Shown: one piece after another, positions 1 to 7,830 of the stretch
How positions within the stretch are numbered: the stretch's first letter is position 1
Layout: each line of letters opens with the position of its first letter
From: CAIWHR01 sp963709525
GTDB lineage: Bacteria; Pseudomonadota; Gammaproteobacteria; Burkholderiales; Casimicrobiaceae
Direction: 5' to 3'
Assembly (NCBI GenBank): GCA_963709525.1
Contig: CAVPXB010000023.1
Location: forward strand, 124,001-188,000
Length of the DNA: 64,000 nucleotides
Made by a program: the position numbers and the translations under genes
Notes under the pieces: generated by a model
Told to the model about the DNA's origin: nothing
Seen by the model: the letters and a program-made list of their open reading frames with translations, nothing else
Databases searched by the model: none

Positions 1-1320
1 ATTGCTCTCGAACCCCGCGGGCGCCTTGGCGCCGATGAAGAGGTCGACGCTGCCGTCGGCGTTGCGCTTCAGGTCCTTCAGCTTGCTGTCGAGGTTCACG
101 CTGCGCGCCTCGGCGCCCCCGTTGTCGTACGGCCTCCGGGTGTTCTCGCTGTAGAGCGTCAGCGCCCAGAACTGTGCGACGGGGACGTCCTTCGGCACTT
201 GCAGCTTGTAGGTCTTGTCGGCGCGGAGAGGGTTCCCCTTCGCGTCGCGCTTGGTGGTCATGTACACCTGGCCCTTGCCGACCACCGGGTTGACCATGCC
301 CTCGCTGCTGGTGACGGCCTCGTAGAACCATGTTGTGCGCTCGTCCAGCTCGACGCGGGTGACGGTCTCCTGCGGGATGGTGAAGTCGAAGCACTTGTAC
401 CACTGGGTGTTCTTCCAGTACGGCTCCGCGAAGCGCGGGTTGATCTGGAGGTTGCGGGCCATGAGCTCGCCCATCGCTGCGCCCCTCAGCAGGATGGACG
501 TCTGCCGCGCGTCGGGCTGGAAGGGCTTCCCCTTCTCGATGCCCAAGGGAAGGAGCATCGCCATCCAGGCCTTGTCGACGGCGCGCACCGGCTCGTCCTG
601 GATCGCCTCCGAGAGGACCTGCCAGTACGCGAGGCCACGCGGGGCGGTCGCGCTCCATTCGACGTCGCGATTCTCGATGAACGGGCAAGTCGCAAGCGGC
701 GCTCCGTGCCGGCCCATCTTCAGGCTGGACTTGAATCGGGCGTAGTAGGCCGGATCTGGGTCGAGGATGCGCAGGCCGAAGAGGATGCTGTTCGTCGCGC
801 TCTGGAACACGAAGGCGCCCGGCATCTCGTAAGCCTTCGGGTCGCCGTCCGGCCCGACGACGACGTAGGTGCCGCCCTTGCCCCCGTCGGGACCTGTGAG
901 ACCCGTGTCCGCCACCGGGCGCTGCCAGAGGTCGATGAATCCACCGGCCGTCATTCCGCCGGGATACTCGACCACAAGTGGCCCGTCCTTGAGGCTCGTG
1001 AACTGCAGGATGTAGGGGGTGGACAGGTTTCCCGTGACGATGCCCCGCTTCTCCTTGAGGGAGTCGAAGACGACGAAGTCGGTGGCTCCCTTCACGCCGA
1101 AGGCCTGGCACTGGCGGAGGCGAAACGTGGTCATGCTGACGATCGGATGGCTCCAGATGTATGTCTGGCACGCCCGCTGATAGTCCATCTCGTCGAACAG
1201 CCTCCGGGAGGCGTCGTCGTCGAGGTAGCTGTGGCGCAGTTCGATGTCGCCGATCGGCGTGCTGATGAGTTCATCGCCTGCCAGGATCGCGCTCTCGAGG
1301 GATCTCTTCGGGGCACTCAT
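1..1320 (-). CDS. DUF1254/DUF1214 domain protein (3' end outside window)
   Basis: The minus strand is open for 440 codons from ATG at 1320 to the window edge, so the C-terminus is missing. Near the N-terminus (about residues 36-51) it reads DYQRACQTYIWSHP, typical of the DUF1254 half. Near residue 383 it reads FWALTLYSENTRRPYDN, the hallmark of the DUF1214 half. The family usually runs 450-500 residues, so only a few dozen residues should be lost. No signal peptide is visible although many relatives are secreted. The biochemical role of the family is not established. The gene borders the accessory strip and has no obvious operon partner in the window. Confidence 0.85.
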   Translation of the reverse strand, partial: MSAPKRSLESAILAGDELISTPIGDIELRHSYLDDDASRRLFDEMDYQRACQTYIWSHPIVSMTTFRLRQCQAFGVKGATDFVVFDSLKEKRGIVTGNLSTPYILQFTSLKDGPLVVEYPGGMTAGGFIDLWQRPVADTGLTGPDGGKGGTYVVVGPDGDPKAYEMPGAFVFQSATNSILFGLRILDPDPAYYARFKSSLKMGRHGAPLATCPFIENRDVEWSATAPRGLAYWQVLSEAIQDEPVRAVDKAWMAMLLPLGIEKGKPFQPDARQTSILLRGAAMGELMARNLQINPRFAEPYWKNTQWYKCFDFTIPQETVTRVELDERTTWFYEAVTSSEGMVNPVVGKGQVYMTTKRDAKGNPLRADKTYKLQVPKDVPVAQFWALTLYSENTRRPYDNGGAEARSVNLDSKLKDLKRNADGSVDLFIGAKAPAGFESN

Positions 1321-1559
1321 GTTCACCACCTCATGCTCAATTGATGATTGGAATGGTCGCCCATTGCGCGGCCACCGTTCGTTCGATCGCTCATCGGGAT
1401 CGATGTCGAAATCTTATTTGCCTCCGGCGTAACGAGCAAGATCGACTCATTCGTCAACGCGCCATCATGCCGGGACCGGACACCCCACGCTGAAGTCCGC
1501 GAGCGTGACGGGGATGGCGTGCGCGGGCGGGTTACCCCGTGATGAGTCCGTCGGAAATG

Positions 1560-1679
1560 TTAGGACGCCGCTTTGAGCTTGCGCGGCCGATACCCACCAT
1601 CGCGCGGGATGCCTGATGGTGTCAAGTGCCCCAAGCTGCGATGGGGTCGGAAGTTCTTGTAGAGGCTCGACGCAAGTTT
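1560..1679 (-). pseudogene. Possible C-terminal remnant of an IS3/IS481-like transposase
   Basis: One minus-strand frame ending at the TAA at 1560-1562 reads YKNFRPHRSLGHLTP about 30 residues before the stop. This resembles the YN-x-x-RPH-x-x-L-x-x-x-TP signature close to the C-terminus of DDE transposases of the IS3 and IS481 type. No start codon or catalytic DDE residues remain and the upstream frame dissolves into short repeats. The match is short and chance similarity is possible. Confidence 0.3.
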
Positions 1680-1766
1680 GACGGTAAATCTGACGGTAAG
1701 AATTCGCAGCAATTCGGCTAGTGAAAATTTGCCGTCAGGCCGACCTTAGGCGTGACGGTAAGAATT
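1677..1766. repeat. Three short TGACGGTAA direct repeats
   Basis: TGACGGTAA occurs three times, near 1678, 1691 and 1753. The last two copies extend to TGACGGTAAGAATT (1691-1704 and 1753-1766). An inverted TTGCCGTCA lies between them near 1730. No function is evident; they could be the end of a decayed mobile element. Confidence 0.5.
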
Positions 1767-2125
1767 TCGTGTGAAGTCGCTGCCAAGTTAAGGACTTGCA
1801 AGTGTTGTCGCCCGCGATCCTGCATGACGGTAGGAGTGGCGAAGGTGAGCGGAGCGTGTCGAGCGACTGGCCACACTTGCCATGCCGCCGGTTGTTCGGG
1901 AACCGCAAGGTCGCTGCCGCCTCGGAGCCGCGTCGTGGTCTTGTCATGGCTGTCGCTGGCGACCGAGAACTGAACACCTCGGCCGACCCTGAGGCGACCC
2001 AGGGGAAATATCCAAGCGGCGTCCGCCTGCAGATGCGCAAACCTCGCTGGTCGCGGTCGGTTTCCTGATCGGACGTTCTCCAACGCTGCAAGCCGCTGTC
2101 AACTACGGCGTGGCATCGCCCTGGT

Positions 2126-2437
2126 TCAGCCGTGTACGGGCATCGCCACAAGGCGAACGCCCAGCGCGGCGCAGACGCGCGAAACGGTGTCAAAGCGTGG
2201 CGCGCTGTCCGGCCGCAGTGCCTTGTAGAGAGCTTCGCGCGTGATTCCTGCCGACTTGGCGATCTCCGTCATTCCTCGTGCGCGAGCAATGTCCCCGAGC
2301 GCCGAGGCAAGAAGGGACGCGTCGTTCGCATCGAGGATGTCGGTCAGATAGGCGGCGATGGAGGCTTCGCTATCCAGATACGGTGCGGCGTCGAACTCGG
2401 GCAACTCGTCGACCTTGATTCGTTTGGTCATGTTCAC
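2126..2437 (-). CDS. HTH antitoxin of a RelE/HigB-type toxin-antitoxin pair
   Basis: A 103-residue protein of the 'putative addiction module antidote' type: a short N-terminal segment, then a helix-turn-helix at about residues 57-76 (TEIAKSAGITREALYKAL), then a strand-rich end (VCAALGVRLVAM). The usual length is 95-105 residues. It lies 8 bp downstream of the toxin gene on the same strand, the toxin-first order common for this family. By family knowledge it neutralises the toxin and represses the operon; no operator was identified here. Nothing looks truncated. Confidence 0.88.
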   Translation of the reverse strand: MNMTKRIKVDELPEFDAAPYLDSEASIAAYLTDILDANDASLLASALGDIARARGMTEIAKSAGITREALYKALRPDSAPRFDTVSRVCAALGVRLVAMPVHG

Positions 2438-2445
2438 TTCTCCTG

Positions 2446-2766
2446 TCAGTCCAGCAACGCCGCCAGGGCCTTGGCCCGCCTGATGTCAGTCTTCTGCGTG
2501 CGCTTGGAACCGCCGACCAGCAGCACGACAATCCTCGTGCCTCGCTGCGCGAAATACAGCCGCCAACCCGCACCGAAGTGAATCCGAAGCTCGGAAACGC
2601 CTTCGCCGACGGGCTCGGCGTCACCCATCAGGCCGCGCTCCAGGCGTTTGATGCGTGCAACCACGACACCGCGTACCGTCGGGTCGGCCAAGCCATCCAG
2701 CCAGGCAGTGAATTGCGGGAGTGGCCTGATCGAAAACACGATGCTGGTGCTCTGCTTCGCAGACAT
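2446..2766 (-). CDS. RelE/ParE-superfamily toxin (HigB-like)
   Basis: A 106-residue toxin, if the start is ATG at 2766. An upstream in-frame ATG at 2832 would add 22 residues that do not fit the family. The core reads PVGEGVSELRIHFGAGWRLYF then VVLLVGGSKRTQKTDI (positions about 58-95), the classic pattern of small addiction-module RelE-like proteins. Family members usually cleave mRNA, many on the ribosome. The antitoxin gene follows after 8 bp, so the two are almost certainly co-transcribed. Confidence 0.88.
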   Translation of the reverse strand: MSAKQSTSIVFSIRPLPQFTAWLDGLADPTVRGVVVARIKRLERGLMGDAEPVGEGVSELRIHFGAGWRLYFAQRGTRIVVLLVGGSKRTQKTDIRRAKALAALLD

Positions 2767-3624
2767 CGGCACCGCAAAACGCGCCTTCCGGTCCGTGGCG
2801 GCGTCGCAAATCCTCGCAATAGCATGGGCCATTGCTGCGGTTTGCGCCTTGCCACGAATCGGAATCCATCGTCTTCCCTGGCACCTCCATCTACGAAGCA
2901 GAACACTAGTGTAATCGCTCGATTACGCCTTGGTCAACTGGCCTCCGCTCGCAGGGCTGATCGCTGTTGGCGCTGGCATAGGAGCGCGGTTATTTGACGC
3001 GCGGGGTGCCTCGGGTGTGAGGGGGGCGTCGAGCTGTGGGTGGCTGATTCGTAGTCAAGCGGCCACTGGGATGTGGAATAGTCCCTGGCAATGCTGCGGC
3101 CAGCCGCAGGCCAAGCGTCCGAACCGCGACGTCCTTCCGGAGCTGCTGAACGATCGATAGCCTCGAGGTTCCCTCTGCGAACTGAGGAGCCGATCGGTGA
3201 AGAAGGTCAACGCCGTTTTGTTACCGAAGCGCCGTCACGTTCGACGCAGCGCGCAGCAGTGGAGCGCACTGATCGAGGCGCAGTCGCGAAGCGGCATGAG
3301 CGTGTGGAGCTTCGCTATCGGCCAGTCGCGGACATTCACTTGACCCGCAGCGCACCGCTTCAGAATGCCGGGTGAGGGAGTCGAGCAGACGCGATCAGCT
3401 CGAGTGTCGGCACGATGTAGAAGGTTATGTCGAATGCGCCTGCTGACGCCCAGCGGTCGAGGAAGATCGCGCACGGGACGAGCACCAGCAGTCCGTTCGC
3501 CGCGATGGACGACATGCGGACGTCTCTGACGGCAAATCCGACGCCCGTTCTTGAACGAGCCTGAAGGGATGATCATTTCTCCGGAGGGCATGGCTGTTGG
3601 CGGCACTCCAGTTCGCTTCGGGGG
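2767..3624. other. 858-bp stretch between two toxin-antitoxin pairs
   Basis: It contains the toxin promoter region at its left end and one recognisable fragment, the truncated IS66-type TnpA at 3197-3343. No other frame on either strand has family motifs or natural composition. A plus-strand stretch near 3505-3560 reads AAMDDMRTSL, faintly recalling IS66 TnpB, but this is too short to claim. Confidence 0.5.
3197..3343 (+). pseudogene. Truncated IS66-family TnpA (accessory protein) remnant
   Basis: A GTG-initiated frame of 48 residues contains RRSAQQWSALIEAQSRSGMS followed by VWSFA. This matches the N-terminal pattern of the small IS66 TnpA accessory protein (W-x-x-L-I-x-x-Q-x-x-S-G-x-S-V-x-x-F). 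The frame then diverges and stops at 3341-3343, before the helix-turn-helix region. No TnpB, TnpC or terminal inverted repeats were found nearby, so this is a dead fragment. It shows that the toxin-antitoxin strip has been a target for mobile elements. Confidence 0.65.
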
Positions 3625-4008
3625 CTAATGGCTGGGAGCGGTGAATGCGACGCCCAGGCGTGTCGCCAACGTGTCGAGGTTTTTGTCCATCGTCCAAAGC
3701 AGCGTGTCCGGGGTGAGCAGAACGGAGGCGAGCAACGCCATATCCACGGCGCCGCAGCCCGAGTCGTGCAATTGCTCGTTCTCGATCAGGGCAAGTACCT
3801 CGTCGGTTGTGGCGACGACGGTCTGCTGCAGGTTCTTGAGATCGCCGAGTGTGCGCTCGCGCGGTGTCGGCGGCGTTCGGCACGCGAGTTCGAGCACGAT
3901 GAGCGGATGGCACAGCACCTGGTCCATCGCAAGCAGCGATTGAAGCACGGGACTGGCGCTGCGGAAATGCGCAACCCAGACCGAGGTATCCGCAAGGACC
4001 GAACTCAC
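3625..4008 (-). CDS. vapC: PIN-domain ribonuclease toxin VapC
   Basis: A 127-residue PIN-domain protein. The acidic residues expected to bind Mg2+ are all present: Asp7 (LADTSVW), Glu40 (VLELA), Asp89 (GAVDMALLA) and Asp108 (TMDKNL). VapC toxins are endoribonucleases that typically cut tRNA or rRNA. The start codon overlaps the stop of vapB by 4 bp, giving tight translational coupling with the antitoxin made first. Nothing is missing, so it should be functional. Confidence 0.93.
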   Translation of the reverse strand: MSSVLADTSVWVAHFRSASPVLQSLLAMDQVLCHPLIVLELACRTPPTPRERTLGDLKNLQQTVVATTDEVLALIENEQLHDSGCGAVDMALLASVLLTPDTLLWTMDKNLDTLATRLGVAFTAPSH

Positions 4009-4214
4009 CGGGGCAGAACTTCCGCAGGCCGCCGACGGGGAATGTCCTTCATCGCAGGGGCCTTGCCGCCCAAGGCAGCAAGCCGTTTGCCGGCCTGCAC
4101 TCGAACGAACACCTTCATCGCCTCACGGAACAGGTCGCCCTTGTCCATTCCCGGATCAGCGACGTCCAGCGCCCTCTGATAGAGCTCGTCATCAATAGAT
4201 ACGGTTGTTCTCAT
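4005..4214 (-). CDS. vapB: VapB-type antitoxin
   Basis: A 69-residue protein if it starts at the ATG at 4214; an ATG 18 bp upstream (4232) is possible. It opens MRTTVSIDDELYQRALDVA, the ribbon-helix-helix DNA-binding pattern of VapB antitoxins, and ends in a basic proline-containing tail that would wrap the toxin. It overlaps vapC by 4 bp. An 18-bp inverted repeat just upstream (4239-4256) is the natural candidate for autoregulation by the VapBC complex. Confidence 0.88.
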   Translation of the reverse strand: MRTTVSIDDELYQRALDVADPGMDKGDLFREAMKVFVRVQAGKRLAALGGKAPAMKDIPRRRPAEVLPR

Positions 4215-4238
4215 GGGAAGCCTGCTCGTCATCTAATA

Positions 4239-4256
4239 TGATGCATAATAGCATCA
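4239..4256. promoter_or_regulatory. Inverted repeat, candidate VapBC operator
   Basis: TGATGCATAATAGCATCA has perfect 6-bp arms (TGATGC / GCATCA) around an AT-rich 6-bp centre. It lies 24-42 bp before the likely vapB start, and its centre read on the minus strand (TATTAT) could be the -10 box. VapBC-type systems are usually autoregulated through such palindromes. Position and symmetry are seen; the role is inferred. Confidence 0.6.
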
Positions 4257-4374
4257 ATAACGGTGACGATAAAGCGCGATCATCCTGCATCGGTGGGACG
4301 TTGTTCCGAGTTGACGGATCCTGGCTGAGAGTCTGAGCCGAGCTGTTGCGGTTCAGTTGTTGATGCTTTCCTGA

Positions 4375-4554
4375 TGCAGGGTTACGCATAGGGCCGCCGG
4401 CCGCCCCTCCAAGGCGGCGAGGAAGGCGCGCATCGATGATGACGAGCCTGCTGATTTCAAGAAACTGGCGCAGGCCTTTGGCCGCATGACGGACACCGAG
4501 TTGAAGGCCGTGCTGAATCAGGGTGACTTACCGGAGCTGTGCGATGAAGAGTAA
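4375..4554 (+). pseudogene. C-terminal fragment of a RelE/HigB-type toxin
   Basis: After an in-frame stop at 4372-4374 the frame reads to TAA at 4552-4554 without any start codon. It contains IDDDEPADFKKLAQAF then TDTELKAVLNQGDL, resembling the C-terminal third of PF06296-type RelE/HigB toxins. The N-terminal two thirds are absent. Its stop overlaps the ATG of the following antitoxin remnant (4544), the overlap expected of an intact toxin-first pair. The fragment cannot encode a working toxin. Confidence 0.6.
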
Positions 4555-4812
4555 AGCCGAGGTTCAAGAGCGACGCCTTCGAGACGATCCACAGCGCAGC
4601 CCAAGGGCTGCATCGCGCCGGAACCATCGACAAGGCGACCATGCGCGAATTTGACGAATCGTGTCTCGCTGCGCCGTCGGCGATCCTTCCGAATGAGATC
4701 AAGCGAATCCGCGAGGGGGCACATGTCAGTCAACCCGTATTCGCCCGCTGTCTGAACACCAGCGAGTCCACGGTACAGAAGTGGGAGGGCGGCACCAGGC
4801 TATCGAATTCGG
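4544..4812 (+). pseudogene. Frameshifted XRE-type antitoxin remnant
   Basis: From ATG 4544 the protein would start MKSK and then lose frame. Dropping one base near 4555-4557 continues it as PRFKSDAFETIHSAAQGLHR, then IDKATMREFDESCL and an HTH (VSQPVFARCLNTSESTVQKW). This is the antitoxin usually paired with PF06296 toxins. After about 4800 the similarity ends abruptly, replacing the expected C-terminal 25-30 residues. The downstream frame happens to stay open into higA (5259-5588). This is a decayed partner of the toxin fragment at 4375-4554. Confidence 0.65.
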
Positions 4813-4965
4813 TGCCGAGCACTTCTTCGCGCTTTCTTCACCATCGGCCAATTTCGTTGGTGCGGTTGGCGACGCTCGCGCGATGCGCACATCTCGCCCC
4901 AGCAGTCGCCCAGACGCTCGATGTAGGGGATCTCGTCGCTCTGTTATCGCGTTACTATTCTGCCG

Positions 4966-5262
4966 GTGGCGATCAGGACGTTCAAGTGTGCCGACATCGA
5001 AGCCCTGTTCGGGCTGCGGCGCGTGGCGCGCTTCGCCGACATCGAGCGACCGGCGCTGCGAAAGTTGAAGCATCTCGACCTGGCACGACGCATCGAGGAC
5101 CTGAGCGCGCCACCGGCGAACCGCCTCGAGCAGCTGAAGGGCGATCGCGCGGGCCAGTGGAGCATCCGCGTGAACGATCGGTTCCGCATCTGCTTTCGCT
5201 GGACGGGCACCGATGCAGAGGACGTCGAGATCGTCGACTATCACCGAGGCGAATCGACATGA
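4966..5262 (+). CDS. higB: HigB-type ribonuclease toxin
   Basis: A 98-residue RelE-superfamily toxin starting with GTG at 4966. Diagnostic segments are CADIEALFGLRRVARF at residues 8-23, NRLEQLKGDRAGQWSIRVND near residues 52-71 and ICFRW before DVEIVDYH at the end. The last four bases overlap the higA start (ATGA), so the antitoxin is translationally coupled. HigB proteins cut mRNA at the translating ribosome. An AT-richer stretch around 4942-4960 (GTTACTATT) may be the promoter. Confidence 0.92.
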   Translation: MAIRTFKCADIEALFGLRRVARFADIERPALRKLKHLDLARRIEDLSAPPANRLEQLKGDRAGQWSIRVNDRFRICFRWTGTDAEDVEIVDYHRGEST

Positions 5263-5588
5263 GCAGGAAACTCAAACCCGTGTCGCCCGGCGAGATGCTG
5301 GCCGAGGAGTTCTTGAAGCCCCTGGGCATGAGCAACTACCGGCTGGCGAAGGAGGTCGGCGTGCCCGCGCAGCGCATTGGCGAGATCCTCGCCGGCAAGC
5401 GCGCCATCACGGCAGATACCGATCTGCGCTTGTGCCGTTTCTTCGGGCTCTCGGATGGCTGGTGGCTGCGGCTCCAGGCCGACTACGACACGGAACATGC
5501 GAAGGCAGCGCTCGCGAAGGCCCTGGCCAGGATCAAGCCGTGGGCACAATCGGCCGAGGGTCGCGAGCGGCCGCAAGCGAAGCCATGA
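5259..5588 (+). CDS. higA: HigA antitoxin, HTH regulator
   Basis: A 109-residue HigA with the family's opening VSPGEMLAEEFLKPLGMSNY and an XRE helix-turn-helix at about residues 28-60 (YRLAKEVGVPAQRIGEILAG). ITADTDLRLCRFFG and WWLRLQADYD follow, as usual. ATG 5259 overlaps the higB stop. The same frame is open upstream to beyond 4641, so a naive call would produce a false 315-residue fusion with the antitoxin remnant. Family knowledge: it binds HigB and represses the operon. Confidence 0.93.
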   Translation: MSRKLKPVSPGEMLAEEFLKPLGMSNYRLAKEVGVPAQRIGEILAGKRAITADTDLRLCRFFGLSDGWWLRLQADYDTEHAKAALAKALARIKPWAQSAEGRERPQAKP

Positions 5589-5995
5589 ACGGACGGATCA
5601 ATTTCGGCAGCGGCCAGCTCTGGGAAAGCCGAGTCGGCTACTCGCGCGTGGTTCGTGTCGATCGGCACCTGTACGTCGCCGGTACCACGGCCACCGGTAC
5701 CGACGGCTCGATCGTCGGTGGTCGGGATCCCTACCTGCAAACCCGGCAGGCGCTGGCCAACATCGCCGCAGCGCTCGAGCGGGCAGGAGCGCGGCTGGGC
5801 GACGTGGTGCGGACCCGGATCTACGTGACGGACATCTCGCGCTGGGAGGAGATCGGTCGCGCGCACGGCGAGGTGTTCGGCAGCATCCGCCCCGTGACGT
5901 CGATGGTCGAGGTGGCACGTCTCATCGATCCGGCGATGCTGGTCGAGATCGAAGCGGACGCGCTGATCGTGAACGAGGAGCCCGCAGGTGAATAG
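5585..5995 (+). CDS. RidA/YjgF/UK114 family protein
   Basis: A 136-residue RidA-superfamily protein beginning at ATG 5585, which overlaps the higA stop by 4 bp. Visible features are VAGTTAT near the N-terminus, the conserved Arg in VRTRIYVTDISRW (about residue 79) and SMVEVARLIDPAMLVEIEADA at the C-terminal strand. RidA proteins hydrolyse reactive enamine/imine intermediates released by PLP enzymes. This one belongs to a wider subgroup whose substrate is not certain. It overlaps tadA by 8 bp, so it starts the housekeeping operon that runs to the acetyltransferase. Confidence 0.88.
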   Translation: MNGRINFGSGQLWESRVGYSRVVRVDRHLYVAGTTATGTDGSIVGGRDPYLQTRQALANIAAALERAGARLGDVVRTRIYVTDISRWEEIGRAHGEVFGSIRPVTSMVEVARLIDPAMLVEIEADALIVNEEPAGE

Positions 5996-6497
5996 CGCCG
6001 CGCCGGCTGACGCCGCAATCGCCCCCACGGCGGCGGACCTCGCGTTCATGCGCGAGGCGCTGGCGATCGCCGGCGACGCCGCGGCACGCGGCGAAGTGCC
6101 GGTCGGCGCGATCGTGGTCAGGGATGGCATCATCGTCGGGCGCGGCGGCAATTCGCCGATCGCGCAGAGCGACCCGACGGCGCATGCGGAAATCGCGGCG
6201 TTGCGCGATGCAGCCCGCGCGATCGGCAATTACCGGCTGCCGAATTGCACACTGTACGTGACACTCGAGCCCTGCGCGATGTGCGCGGGGGCGATTCAGC
6301 ATGCGCGCATCGGCCGGCTGGTGTTCGGCGCGCGCGATCCCAAGACCGGTGCCTGCGGCTCGGTCGTCGATCTCTTTGCCGAGCCGAGGCTCAACCATCA
6401 TGCAGCAGTCGTCGCAGGTGTCGGCGCCGATGAAAGCGCGGCCTTGCTCGGCGCGTTTTTCGCGGCGCGCCGCGGGACGGAAAAGGGCCGGCCATGA
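5988..6497 (+). CDS. tadA: tRNA adenosine(34) deaminase TadA
   Basis: A 169-residue deaminase starting at GTG 5988. The zinc and catalytic motifs are HAE (His66-Glu68, in PTAHAEIAAL) and PCAMC (Pro95-Cys99). It converts A34 of tRNA-Arg(ACG) to inosine so that one tRNA reads three arginine codons. About 18 N-terminal residues precede the conserved core, slightly long for the family. It overlaps the RidA-like gene upstream and ldcA downstream (4 bp), indicating one transcript. Confidence 0.96.
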   Translation: MNSAAPADAAIAPTAADLAFMREALAIAGDAAARGEVPVGAIVVRDGIIVGRGGNSPIAQSDPTAHAEIAALRDAARAIGNYRLPNCTLYVTLEPCAMCAGAIQHARIGRLVFGARDPKTGACGSVVDLFAEPRLNHHAAVVAGVGADESAALLGAFFAARRGTEKGRP

Positions 6498-7393
6498 AGC
6501 GGCGCGACTGGAGCATCGGGCTGTACGCACCCGCAGGACTGGTCATCGATGGCGGCGCGATCGAACGGGCGATTGCCCGCCTCGAGGCACAGGGTCATCG
6601 CGTGATCGTCGACGCCACCTGCAGCGCGCGCTGGCAGCGCTTTGCCGGGACCGACGAAACGCGCCTGGCGGCGGTGATGCGCATGGCGAACGACCCGCGA
6701 ATCGAACTCGCGATGGCTGTTCGCGGAGGCTATGGCTGGTCGCGGTTGCTCGATGCCCTCGACTTTACCGCCCTGGCGGAGACGGGCAAGCAGTGGCTCG
6801 GGCACAGCGACTTCACGGCTTTCCAGCTTGCGGCGCTGGCGAAAACCGGCATGGTGACCTACGCCGGGCCGATGGCCGCGTACGACTTCGGTGCCGTCGA
6901 TCCTTCCGCTTTCACGCAGGACCATTGCTGGGAGTTGCTCGCGGCGGGGACGATGGCGCTCGATCTGGCGCTCGACGGTCCCGAAATCGACGCTGCGGGA
7001 ACGCTCTGGGGCGGCAATCTCGCGCTCGTCGCGCACCTTGCGGGCACGCGGCACTTTCCGCGCGTGGACGGCGGAATTCTCTTTCTCGAGGACATCGGCG
7101 AAGCCGCCTATCGCGTCGAGCGGATGCTCTACCAGCTGCATTTCTGCGGCGTCCTCGCGCGGCAGCGGGCCGTTCTGTTGGGAAATTTCTCGAGCTGCGA
7201 GCCGGGACCCAACGACAACGGCTACGATCTCGATGCCGTCATCGCGCATGCGCGCCGGCAATTCGGCGTTCCGATCTACACCGGATTGCCGTTTGGCCAC
7301 GTCCGCGACAAGCTCACGCTGCCCGTCGGCGGTCAGGCACGGCTGACGGTCCGCGACGGTCGCGCGCGATTCATCGTGTCGGGAGCCGCGTGA
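6494..7393 (+). CDS. ldcA: LD-carboxypeptidase (peptidase S66)
   Basis: A 299-residue S66 peptidase. The Ser-Glu-His triad is present: Ser105 in GHSDFTAF, Glu199 in LFLEDIGE and His269 in LPFGHVRDK. RGGYGWSRLLD (residues 77-87) is the other conserved block. LdcA removes the terminal D-Ala from murein tetrapeptides during cytoplasmic peptidoglycan recycling. It overlaps tadA by 4 bp and the next gene by 4 bp (GTGA). Confidence 0.94.
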   Translation: MKRRDWSIGLYAPAGLVIDGGAIERAIARLEAQGHRVIVDATCSARWQRFAGTDETRLAAVMRMANDPRIELAMAVRGGYGWSRLLDALDFTALAETGKQWLGHSDFTAFQLAALAKTGMVTYAGPMAAYDFGAVDPSAFTQDHCWELLAAGTMALDLALDGPEIDAAGTLWGGNLALVAHLAGTRHFPRVDGGILFLEDIGEAAYRVERMLYQLHFCGVLARQRAVLLGNFSSCEPGPNDNGYDLDAVIAHARRQFGVPIYTGLPFGHVRDKLTLPVGGQARLTVRDGRARFIVSGAA

Positions 7394-7830
7394 CGTCGGA
7401 CACCGCAGGTTTTCGGGTGCGCCTCGCCGATTGGCAGGCAGACGCCGAGGCGCTGCGCGCGATCCGTCACGCGGTGTTCGTGGTCGAGCAGCAAGTGCCG
7501 GCGGACCTCGAATGGGACGGTGTCGACGGTGCGTGTCGCCACGCCATCGCCGAAAATTCGCGCGGGGAGGCGATTGGTTGCGGGCGACTGCTCGCGGACG
7601 GGCACATCGGGCGCATGGCGGTGCGGGCACCGTGGCGCGGGCGCGGGGTCGGGGCGGCGTTGTTGATCCAACTCGTCGAACTGGCGCGGGAGACCGGGCT
7701 TCGCCGCGTGGTTCTCAACGCCCAGACCCACGCGCTGCCATTCTATGGCCGGCACGGATTCGTGGCGCGGGGGTCGGAATTCGTCGAGGCGGGCATTCCG
7801 CATCAGGAGATGGTGCGCGACCTGCCTTGA
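7390..7830 (+). CDS. GNAT family N-acetyltransferase (ElaA-like)
   Basis: A 146-residue GNAT protein from GTG 7390. IRHAVFVVEQQVP near the N-terminus and the acetyl-CoA loop RMAVRAPWRGRGVGAALL (about residues 76-93) are clear, followed by LNAQTHALPFYGRHGF. These fit the ElaA/YjcF-like subgroup, whose substrates are mostly unknown. It is the last gene of the RidA-tadA-ldcA operon. Its 3' end overlaps the convergent NRDE gene by 28 bp. Confidence 0.9.
   Translation: MTSDTAGFRVRLADWQADAEALRAIRHAVFVVEQQVPADLEWDGVDGACRHAIAENSRGEAIGCGRLLADGHIGRMAVRAPWRGRGVGAALLIQLVELARETGLRRVVLNAQTHALPFYGRHGFVARGSEFVEAGIPHQEMVRDLP

Larger units (their letters stand above)
1321..2125. other. 805-bp stretch without an intact gene
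   Basis: No open frame here looks like a real protein; the short frames on both strands have unnatural composition. What can be seen is a possible transposase tail (1560-1679) and short TGACGGTAA repeats (1677-1766). The stretch separates the DUF1254 gene from the first toxin-antitoxin pair and looks like insertion-sequence debris. Confidence 0.5.

Noticed and set aside
3490..3570. Faint similarity to IS66 TnpB (AAMDDMRTSL)
   Set aside because: Fewer than ten aligned residues and no support on either side; kept only as a remark next to the TnpA remnant.
4641..5588. 315-codon frame joining an HTH fragment to HigA
   Set aside because: Two unrelated pieces joined by chance. higB lies over the middle part in another frame, and the HigA start at 5259 is supported by overlap with the higB stop.
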